This document shows, piece by piece, positions 18,991 through 26,352 of a DNA stretch of 26,352 bases; position 1 is the first letter of the stretch; each line of letters opens with the position of its first letter. Source of the DNA: Welwitschia mirabilis. Its lineage: Eukaryota; Gnetophyta; Gnetopsida; Welwitschiales. Under the pieces are notes generated by a model. It saw nothing but the letters and a program-made list of their open reading frames with translations. It was not told the origin of the DNA and did not search any database. The stretch covers positions 77,951,060-77,977,411 of the forward strand of contig JBOZIK010000001.1 of assembly GCA_051453625.1 (NCBI GenBank). The letters run 5' to 3'. Made by a program: the position numbers and the translations under genes.

Positions 18991-20497
18991 TGCCACTTAA
19001 GAGTTGGTGACATGCTAAAGCTTGGAGAGTAACTCACTTTAACCTGACACCCCAGAGTCGAAGTGAGTTCCCCTAGAGTTTCACTAACCTGACTTGATGA
19101 GTGACTTGCAATTTATGATATCAAAAATATGTTGTCTCTGGGTGCGACAAAAAGCTTCTTTCTTTCTTTCTTTCTTTTTTAAAATATTTTCAACACTTTG
19201 GTTAAAAGGAAGTTCCATGCTTCAAAAAAGGACAAATATATAATTGCAAACTAGATTTTAGCACTTAATTTCACATTTTAGACATCACATTAGCTTATTG
19301 CTCATATGATAGAGTTTTTGCATTTTTGGAATGAATGTTATCTTTTATTGTTAATATTAACATATACATTAATTGGTTCTATGTTTCCATCTAAAAGATT
19401 GATATTAAACTAGATTTTCTATGTTGTTGATGTGTAAAGGCATTCTACTAGCGATTTGAATTCCTTTTTCTGTTGTTAAAATGTATAATAGTTTATGTAT
19501 ACACTCAAGAACACAGTTGATGGGTGAATTGGCCTAAAGGCACCAATTTTAGATACCCTTCTAAAAGGGCCTGGGTTCGAATCCCATTCCCAACACAAAC
19601 ATGAAATCTCCTTTACTTTAATTTAAGAACAAAATTGATCCATAAAATGTTAATATTATTATTGATTTTTGTTGTTTGTCTTCTTTCACTTTGTTCGACT
19701 CTCTTGGGTAAATGAGTCAGAATCAAGTGAATCAACGAGTCACCCTTGAGCAGTGAGTCACGCTAACTTGGTTTTTGCTTTATAATGATTGCTTCTTGTA
19801 TTGATGAATTCACTTTATGTTAGCATTTCAAGGAGTTGCCTTTGTGTTTATAAGACTGGTTGTTGAGATTGTTGACCTTCAATTTGTTTGTATGCGTAAA
19901 AATGTTTTGATTCCCTACATTCAACCCCCTTCTATGGGGTTCTGGTTTTCTGATATCAGTCACCCCTTGAAGTGAAGGATTTGAATCTTTGTTGTAAAAT
20001 TGAGGGTTTTAGCTTGAAATTTGTCTAAATATACAATCTTCCACCAAACCTAAGCATTTAAATCTAAGATTTGCATTGAATTCTCTTCACTCTTTAACAT
20101 AACCTCATGGTTTGTTTTCAATTGTCTTTCCATAAATCATTTTTTTAATACCAATCATGTTGTTACCTGTACATGAATAAACTTTTAGTTTCATATTAAA
20201 TATTGATGTTTTACCCTTTTTTGAATAACTTTTGTGATTTTGTTTTCTCAAAATTGGAAAAATATAGATAATACACTTCATTGACATTTTCAAAGTAGTT
20301 TTGTAGTAAAACACTAAAAATAATATGAAAACTACTTGTTACATTAAAGATATGTATGGGAATATATCTACTATTAACATTTTATCTGACAAACATGACT
20401 TTTATAAAAGGTGTACGTTAAGTAACTTTATTCTAGTTAGATTGTAGGTAATTAGGTATTATCATAAATGTAAAATAACTAATGTTCTTGATTGCAG
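18991..20497. other. Presumed intron upstream of the dehydrogenase exon
   Basis: No exon is visible. The stretch contains a TTTC microsatellite (about 19156-19176), recurring GAGTCAC-like short motifs (19020-19110 and 19690-19765) and the tRNA-Leu relic. An acceptor TTGCAG ends it at 20497, preceded by a modest pyrimidine tract. Confidence 0.5.
19523..19594 (+). pseudogene. tRNA-Leu (UAG-like) pseudogene
   Basis: The order TGGCCTAAAGGCACC, TTTTAG in anticodon position, a variable-arm remnant TTCTAAAAGGGC and the T-arm TGGGTTCGAATCCCA matches plant cytosolic tRNA-Leu. Relative to it, about seven bases of the D-arm (GAGTGGT) are missing. The acceptor stem keeps about five of seven pairs (GGTGAAT against ATTCCCA). 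It is therefore not a functional tRNA. A SINE head is the alternative, but no SINE body or poly(A) tail follows. Confidence 0.6.
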
Positions 20498-20578
20498 AGT
20501 CTTCTTTCTGAAGCTAAATCACAATTGGGAGAGATCATTTCAGCATTTGAATTTTTAGATGACACCTCTCTCGACTTG
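20498..20578 (+). CDS. D2HGDH: D-2-hydroxyglutarate dehydrogenase-like, internal exon
   Basis: The exon encodes 27 residues, SLLSEAKSQLGEIISAFEFL then DDTSLDL, between an acceptor TTGCAG and a GTAAAA donor, phase 0 at both ends. It matches the segment of plant D-2-hydroxyglutarate dehydrogenase that reads LLxEAKxxLGEILSAFEFLD. That enzyme is a FAD-linked oxidase of the VAO family which oxidises D-2-hydroxyglutarate to 2-oxoglutarate in mitochondria during lysine breakdown and passes electrons to the ETF system. This part starts the FAD-linked oxidase C-terminal domain. No stop or frameshift. The preceding exon was not found, so the gene may extend far upstream or the copy may be partial. Confidence 0.85.
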
Positions 20579-21274
20579 GTAAAATAGAAATATTTTTCCT
20601 TTGATTGCAATTTCATGCATTTAATTGTTTATTTTATTCCAAGATCAAGTTTTGGGCTTTTCTTTGTGACATTTTATTTCATATCTATTGATAACATGCC
20701 TTTTATTTATAAAGGATATCACAAATGCTACTTGAAATTTCCTAGCGTTAATTGAATAATTCCAACTTTCATTTATGTTTTTTAACATGATGTAACATAT
20801 CATCTCTTCACCAAGGTATAATAGTTATGCCTTTCTATTTTGAAGCTAAGTTTACTTTTTTCTGTCATAGTTTTAAGTTGTGTATTAAACTGTTGTAGGA
20901 GGTGGTTATATCTATAGTTTTAGGAAGTGAATTAGAGGGTGGATTTTTTTCGCCTTTTGCCTTTTGACCCCACTTTTTTTGAGACTTGAGTTGCTAAATC
21001 ACATGGGACCATTTTGGGAATCACGTGGAACCATTTTTTTTTTCCGGTTGTTTCGCCTTCATTGTTTGTTTCTTTCAACACCATTAATGTGAGAGCTTTC
21101 CAATGTGTCTCGAGAACATAGCCTAGAGATAGGTTCAACTTTGTTAAATCTTCATTGCACATTCTTCTGTGCCTCTTTGCTTTTCTGGTTGTGCCGAAGA
21201 TAGCATTATAGCTCTTTTGCGTGTTTATTTTGGCATAATTCAGATCACATCATGTTTTTCTACATACTACATAG

Positions 21275-22316
21275 TGTTGGATACAAGAGTTTCAATGATG
21301 ACAGGAACCTGGAAGAACAGGAGTATGCCTTCAAGCTAAGGAAGACAAGCAATTGAAGACATGTGGGGATGTCTACCTTGTGAAATTAGGACATCATTCC
21401 AGCATGAAGCTCAAACATATGGGAATGTCCGCCCTGTGAAATCGGCACGTCCACCTAGCATGCAACTCGGACATATAGGGACATCCGACCTATGAAATCG
21501 GACATCCACCTAGTATGCAACTCAAATATATGGGGATGTCTGCCCTTTGAAATCAGGATGTCTGCCTTGTACTCAGCTCTTTAGCATGGGCAGATATGGG
21601 ATGTTAAACTAGGACATCCCAGAAGCTCTCGGTTTCTAGTAGTCAGATAGCATTAAAACAGGGACATTCGGATTCCGAGAACGGGACGTCCGGGTTGGTG
21701 AACGTTAAAGCAAAAGTATGACTGTTATAATTGTCAGAGTTAACAAATCAGGATGCAAAGGGTTTGAAGATTTTTCTGGCACATCAACCAAGATGAAAAG
21801 CACACTGTACAAGACTACAACAACTATTTTTGGTGCCTTGATGTATAAAAGGCCATTGTATCAATGTAACCACATCTTTTTAAAAGAGTAAAAATTTTAC
21901 GAAGACTGTGCTTATTGCACTTACCTCTTTTTCTTCTTCTAATCTGTGAATCAAACCTCTACCTTACGGAGACACTAGCTCCTTTAGGAGAATTTGTCTA
22001 TGCAAGCTGATGCCTAGTGCAAGTTAGGCACATACTTCATTAGAAACAATATCTAATCAACCTAATTGTATTTTGCTCTTTATGAGGAAGCTGTGAAAGC
22101 ATCAAAGCTCTTTAGAAGGGTGCTGGAAGTTCTAAAGACCCTTGGGAAGAAGGGTGTTGTAAGTTTCTTAAGAAAAGATCTAAGAGAAATAGGAGGCCAA
22201 AAGCTGTTGTTGCCTCCTAAGAGTAGAGTAGGCACTTTTACTGAACCACTAAAAATATGTGTTGTACTTCTCTTTTTTTTTAGTTCTCTATTGCAGTTAT
22301 ATTTAATTCCTCAAGA
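21275..22316 (+). mobile_element. LTR (solo or truncated) inside the dehydrogenase intron
   Basis: It starts TGTTGGATACAAGAG with the same head as the LTR at 24566 (TGTTGGATC...TTTCAATGATGA). It carries the GACGTC-like array (21366-21696), a TATA box (TATAAAAGG, 21844-21852), and the late block AGGAGGCC...CCTAAGAGTAGAGTAGG (about 22190-22232). The end matching GATCCTAACA is not preserved, and no primer site follows, so it is a degraded solo LTR or a truncated one. It has the same orientation as the host gene. Confidence 0.75.
21366..21696. repeat. GGGACGTCCG-like decamer array in LTR U3
   Basis: About eleven copies of a decamer around GGGACGTCCG or its decayed forms (GGGATGTC, GGACATCC) are spread over about 330 bp, partly in larger units with TGAAATCGG and GCAACTC spacers. 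The array lies upstream of the LTR TATA box. Confidence 0.8.
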
Positions 22317-23810
22317 TTATTAAATCTTTAGGTTTAAGTTAATACTAAAAGAACAAAGAATATTTCGAACGTATGTTGAACAAATTTAAACATAAACTAC
22401 TTCATGAAAATGAATTGTCTTATTTGTCAATATGCAAACCCAACAATTTGGATAAGAACCAACCAAAAAGAAATTATAATACATTAATTAAAAGCGACCA
22501 CATGGAGGAACCATTCGAGAAACAAGTTTTGAATCCAAATTGCTCTCCCAAGTTGAGATAAATGAAAAATCTAAATCTTGTATATTTGGATTCTATGGTT
22601 GAAAGTTCCAAGAGGAATAAGATCTTGACTTATTGATTTCCTACAAAAAACAATGGCATTGTACTTTACTTGTACATAAGAAAATCCAGATATTTCTACA
22701 ATGTTGAAAAAATTCAGATTTTAAAAATGAATACCTAGATAAGTCTTTGAATAGATCTAAATGTTTGAGCGAACTTCAAGCAATCAATGAAGGAATTTTG
22801 AAGAATGGAATCTTTTTTATTTCTACATTCAATTCTATATTTTGATGATATATGTTGTCACGGCCTTATGCCAGTTGTTGAATCCATTCTTCTTCAATAT
22901 CGGTAGTTGCAACCCTAGTCATTCGCTTTTACACTTGCCCTTGCATGAGTCACATTATTGCCGAGCTGTAGCAAGTTGTGCATATCATAGTGAGGAACGT
23001 TTTTTCTCATTTACTTATAGGCACCTTAGAGCACACACCATGTATATAATACTATTCATTGGTTCATGGGTCCAATTGGACAGATCTACTCTTTACAGAA
23101 ACAGATTCCTATCCCTACTTTTTGTTTCAAATAGATTTTTAGTGTGGTGTTGTATATTAATTAGGATCATACTGTAATATCTGATTGATTATAGAATCAT
23201 TTCTTAATACTCATTTTAGGAATCATTATCTATTCCTAGATGAAACAATTTTCCAAACCAACATACAGCTGATACTAGAAACCATGTGTATCACATGTAG
23301 GCGCTTGAAACATTCACATCATAATGTCAACATTATTTTATTGATTTCACACTCATACTACAGTTATTCCTAGTTTTATATTGTTTCATTTCACATGAAG
23401 GTTTGGTTTGTAATTCCACATTTTATTTAATTCCTCTTGAAACAAGTAGAGGAACCAAATGTGTATATTTAGGATTCAGTATTTCTGGAAGGATTATATT
23501 CGTCACCCAGATTTGGGTTCATTTGCATTGCTTTATAAAGGTGGAATCATCTAGGATGATTTATCAACAGTTCAGTTTGTTCATGACAAATGTTTCCTTA
23601 CCATTTTCATTTAACTTCAGTTGTTAGCATTCATAAGTATTAGGTGTGTTGAACTTTTGTTGTTTCATTTGATAACTATTTGAGCTATATCTTCACTATA
23701 ATTTTTGACAAATGTCCTCTTTTCACTTATATCAGTATTTTCTAATTTTCAGTCATTGGTTTTGTTCCCCATTAAGCATTGGAAATGCACCATGGCTGTT
23801 GATTTTGTAG

Positions 23811-23911
23811 GTTTTGAACCACTTGGAAGGTGTGAGGAATCCTTTACCATCTGTAACTGCAAAGTTTTATGTGCTTGTTGAAACTACGGGTAGCAATGAG
23901 TTACATGATAA
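23811..23911 (+). CDS. D2HGDH: D-2-hydroxyglutarate dehydrogenase-like, internal exon
   Basis: The exon reads VLNHLEGVRNPLP, then KFYVLVETTGSNELHD, between a TTGTAG acceptor and a GTATGG donor. It leaves two bases (AA) of a codon completed by the first base of the next exon. Plant D-2-hydroxyglutarate dehydrogenases have the same NHL(D/E)GVRNP and FY(V/I)L(I/V)ETTGS motifs, and the exon continues directly from the LDL end of the previous one. It is open throughout. Assignment is strong because three adjacent exons give one collinear protein segment of about 97 residues. Confidence 0.9.
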
Positions 23912-24090
23912 GTATGGTTATAAACTACCTGTTAATATGAGGAAAAACATCTATTCTTCCTGATATACATTCCAAACTGTATTATATTTTTTCACCAACA
24001 TTCTTTATTATAAAGCTTCAACCTTCATTTATTTATTTTTTTCAAAAGGATTTACTTTTCCCTCGATCTGACATTGGTGATTCTTTACAG

Positions 24091-24199
24091 AGAAAAAATA
24101 GATACTTTTCTTGAGGGGTGTCTGCAAAATGGTGTTATTCTAGATGGAACAATGGCACAGGATTACAATCAGATGGCAGCATTTTGGAAAATACGTGAG
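24091..24199 (+). CDS. D2HGDH: D-2-hydroxyglutarate dehydrogenase-like, internal exon
   Basis: After a 179-bp intron (GTATGG ... TTACAG) the exon completes the split Lys codon and reads EKIDTFLEGCLQNGVILDG, then TMAQDYNQMAAFWKIRE, ending before a GTAGAT donor in phase 0. The family has (V/I)AQDxNQxxxFWxIREG here, so the next exon should begin with Gly. The Tyr and Met at AQDYNQM are variants of a usually small or aliphatic position. The exon is intact. No following exon occurs before the window ends; an LTR element fills the rest. Confidence 0.9.
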
Positions 24200-24565
24200 G
24201 TAGATAATATGGCCATTTTTTTGTTAATTCTCTCTCTTTTACAATAATCTGCATCTCTGAACATTTTCATACATGTTGTTTTTCTGATATCAATTTCTAG
24301 GGCATAATTAACAAGTCAAACAATGAACTTATGATCCCAAAATTAAGTGTCTCTGCCTGCATTTGAAAATGATCTCATAGTTGACTAGTAAAAACATTTC
24401 GTTGCATGAATGCTGGCATCTAATTAGGTGGTACACACCAACAAATTTTTTGTTGATTAATTTTACAAGTTATTGGAAAAAGGAGAGATGAAATAATAAA
24501 TGTATATCATATGACATGATTTGCATACATAGATGGACCAAAGAGAGGATATATTACCTTATAAA
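24200..24565. other. Start of the following intron, nothing recognised
   Basis: AT-rich intron DNA from the GTAGAT donor to the LTR. No exon, RNA or repeat is seen. Confidence 0.6.
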
Positions 24566-25601
24566 TGTTGGATCATATGTTTTCAATGATGAAGATTTTC
24601 AGTCAGAAAACAAGCTTTCTCCAGATCAGGACGTCTGCCCTATATAATTGGGATGTCCGACCATGTATGCGGGTTTATATACTGGGACGTCTGTGCTGAG
24701 AAATCGAGACATCTGGAACTATACTCGGTTATTTATATTGGGACATCCACACTGTGAATCCAGGACGTCCGACCTTATATACGGGTTTGCTATACCGGGA
24801 CGTCCGCCCTGAGAAATCGAGACGTCTAACCCTGTATACGGCTTTTTATACCGGGACGTCTGCTCTGTGAAATCGGGATGTCCGACCCTATATTCAGTTT
24901 TTCTGGGAAAGGAGATTAAAAACCGGGACATCCGAATTTCGTCGATGGGACATTCGGGCTTACATTCATTGACATGGAAATATAGCCGTTTATAGACGTT
25001 AACCACGGGTTTTAATTTTTCAACATCGGTGTTGGGCTTGTGTTTAAGAAGATCAAAAACCTAGCTTTTCTTCTTGTGCATATATATACTCCTAATAGAT
25101 TGAAAAGTTGAAGAAGCTTACATTTTGAAAGATCTTTTGGAGCTCTGAAAAAGGTTGTCTACAATCTAAAAGTTGTCTATTCTGATCTGTGCTATCTATC
25201 ATCAACAAAGGATTATCTGAGCGTTAAATGTTGATGACCTATGCTAGATCTAGGCACTCTCCTATCAGAAATCCCCCCCTCCCACCCCGCATAAGAGGCT
25301 CAAGGATTTGAGCAGAGGCCTGTAAGCCATAAGAACTCCATGTGAAGGAGTGGTTGGAAAGGAACTCTGATTAAGGAAACCAGGAGGCTGGTTGCTGTTT
25401 GCTACCCCCTGAGAGCAGAGTAGGCTTGGTCGAACCACTATAAAAATCTAGTGCATGTGTTTCTTACTCCTAGTTTTTATTTCTATATCATTTTTATTGA
25501 TTCCTTCTTATGTTGTCAGATCTATAATATTAATTTTGCTGAATGATTTTTATTACCCTACCCACCCCCCCTCTTCTAGGGTACCTTTTAAGATCCTAAC
25601 A
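24566..25601 (+). mobile_element. 5' LTR (about 1036 bp) of an LTR retrotransposon in the dehydrogenase intron
   Basis: It begins TGTTGGATCATATG and ends AGATCCTAACA, giving TG...CA with short inverted ends (TGTTGGATC and GATCCTAACA). An initiator-Met primer site follows at once. U3 holds the GACGTC-like array (24627-24961), a TATATATA box is at 25081-25088, and the late block AACCAGGAGGCT to ACCACTATAAAA is at 25379-25445. It has the same orientation as the gene. The internal region is replaced by a run of N, so the superfamily cannot be read; the primer type is common in Ty1/copia. Confidence 0.85.
24627..24961. repeat. GGGACGTCYG decamer array in LTR U3
   Basis: About twelve decamers such as GGACGTCTGCC, GGGACGTCCGCC and GGGATGTCCGACC recur over 335 bp, in larger units of about 70-80 bp with ATACGGGTTT and GAAATCGAG spacers. 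ACGT-core palindromes are bZIP-type binding sites in plants; here function is inferred. A minus-strand frame (24719-25006) is only a reading of this array. Confidence 0.85.
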
Positions 25602-25603
25602 AT

Positions 25604-25615
25604 TGGTATCAAAGC
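25604..25615 (+). promoter_or_regulatory. Primer-binding site for initiator tRNA-Met
   Basis: TGGTATCAAAGC lies two bases after the LTR end and resembles the plant primer site TGGTATCAGAGC. It shows that the preceding LTR is a 5' LTR. Confidence 0.85.
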
Positions 25616-25628
25616 TTAGTTGCTCTAG

Positions 25629-26061
25629 NNNNNNNNNNNNNNNNNNNNNNNNNNNNNNNNNNNNNNNNNNNNNNNNNNNNNNNNNNNNNNNNNNNNNNNN
25701 NNNNNNNNNNNNNNNNNNNNNNNNNNNNNNNNNNNNNNNNNNNNNNNNNNNNNNNNNNNNNNNNNNNNNNNNNNNNNNNNNNNNNNNNNNNNNNNNNNNN
25801 NNNNNNNNNNNNNNNNNNNNNNNNNNNNNNNNNNNNNNNNNNNNNNNNNNNNNNNNNNNNNNNNNNNNNNNNNNNNNNNNNNNNNNNNNNNNNNNNNNNN
25901 NNNNNNNNNNNNNNNNNNNNNNNNNNNNNNNNNNNNNNNNNNNNNNNNNNNNNNNNNNNNNNNNNNNNNNNNNNNNNNNNNNNNNNNNNNNNNNNNNNNN
26001 NNNNNNNNNNNNNNNNNNNNNNNNNNNNNNNNNNNNNNNNNNNNNNNNNNNNNNNNNNNNN
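25629..26061. other. Assembly gap (433 N)
   Basis: Undetermined bases between the primer site and a second LTR copy. If the size is a true estimate, there is no room for gag-pol; it may instead be a misjudged gap. The frame 25603-26091 is an artefact of these N. Confidence 0.95.
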
Positions 26062-26243
26062 ATATTCCTTGCTATTGGATTGAAAGAATAATGCTTACGT
26101 TTTGAAAAGATCTTTTGGAGCTCTGAAAAAGGTTGTCCACAATCTGAAAGTTGTCTGTTCTAATCTGTGCTATCTATCATCAACAAAGGATTATCTGAGC
26201 GTAAAATGATGATGACATGTGCTAGATCTAGGCATTCTCCTAT

Positions 26244-26300
<57 letters not shown>

Positions 26301-26352
26301 TGTAAGAGGCTTAAGGATTTGAACAAAGGCCTGTAAGCCATAAGAACTCCGT
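26062..26352 (+). mobile_element. Second LTR copy, middle part
   Basis: From about 26085 it repeats 25110-25345 nearly base for base (TTTTGGAGCTCTGAAAAAGG, ATCATCAACAAAGGATTATC, GGCCTGTAAGCCATAAGAAC). A CT microsatellite takes the place of the C-rich run. It is probably the 3' LTR of the same element, though an assembly duplication beside the gap is possible. The window ends within it. Confidence 0.75.
26249..26298. repeat. (CT)25 microsatellite
   Basis: Uninterrupted CT dinucleotides. The homologous place in the first LTR (about 25269-25289) is a C-rich run, so the tract arose in one copy only. Confidence 0.97.

Larger units (their letters stand above)
20579..23810. other. 3.2-kb intron of the dehydrogenase gene
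   Basis: GT-AG intron (GTAAAA ... TTGTAG). It contains an LTR (21275-22316). The parts 20579-21274 and 22317-23810 show nothing recognisable; open frames there (20932-21162, 22373-22561, 22842-23177, 23185-23373, 23403-23627) resemble no family and lack any codon pattern I trust. Confidence 0.7.

Noticed and set aside
22066-22323. 85-residue plus-strand frame
   Set aside because: It lies entirely in the LTR 21275-22316 and coincides with its conserved non-coding block.
22842-23177. 111-residue plus-strand frame, the longest N-free intronic frame
   Set aside because: It lies in the 3.2-kb intron, has no recognisable motif, and is not continued in neighbouring frames.
23403-23640. Possible extra dehydrogenase exon
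   Set aside because: The flanking exons 20498-20578 and 23811-23911 already join without missing residues (LDL to VLNHL), so no exon is needed between them.
24627-24961. CRISPR-like array of short repeats
   Set aside because: Units are degenerate, spacers are themselves repeated, and the array sits in a plant LTR; a CRISPR has near-identical repeats and unique spacers.
25603-26091. 162-residue open frame
   Set aside because: Almost all of it is undetermined sequence (N).

Overview
The window looks like nuclear DNA from a seed plant with a large, repeat-filled genome. The evidence is plant-type GT-AG introns, plant protein families (WNK kinase, PPR, 2OG-Fe(II) dioxygenase), LTR retrotransposons with initiator-Met tRNA primer sites, a chromodomain Ty3/gypsy element and an L1-type LINE. 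Very long, retroelement-filled introns would suit a gymnosperm, but that is a weak inference. There is no bacterial gene organisation, and most open frames are chance or transposon debris.

The only apparently intact host gene is on the + strand at the right: three consecutive exons (20498-20578, 23811-23911, 24091-24199) of a mitochondrial D-2-hydroxyglutarate dehydrogenase-like gene. They join in frame through a 3.2-kb intron containing an LTR and a 179-bp intron. The next intron is entered by another LTR element (24566-25601 plus primer-binding site, a sequence gap, then a second LTR copy). No earlier or later exons were found.

Region by region: 1-385 is an LTR end; 400-1800 is a degraded minus-strand element; 3040-4420 is a compact LTR element (minus strand) with no visible gag-pol, enclosing two exons of a 2OG-Fe(II) dioxygenase fragment in antisense; 4439-5550 holds further LTR copies of that family in the opposite orientation; 7985-8345 is a WNK kinase relic; 8499-9650 is an insertion with an 11-bp target duplication, an unfilled paralogous site in the same window, and a PPR gene fragment inside; 9651-11930 is a tandemly duplicated, unrecognised minus-strand coding relic; 12259-14290 is a Ty3/gypsy 3' end; 14300-16935 is a LINE decayed apparently by C-to-T change; 17281-18098 is a likely LTR; 18535-18990 is a tandem duplication; 19523-19594 is a tRNA-Leu relic.

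The most interesting points are two independent cases of host gene fragments lying inside mobile elements, and an array of GACGTC-like decamers shared by two LTR copies. All assignments come from reading translations by eye; no database search was possible.
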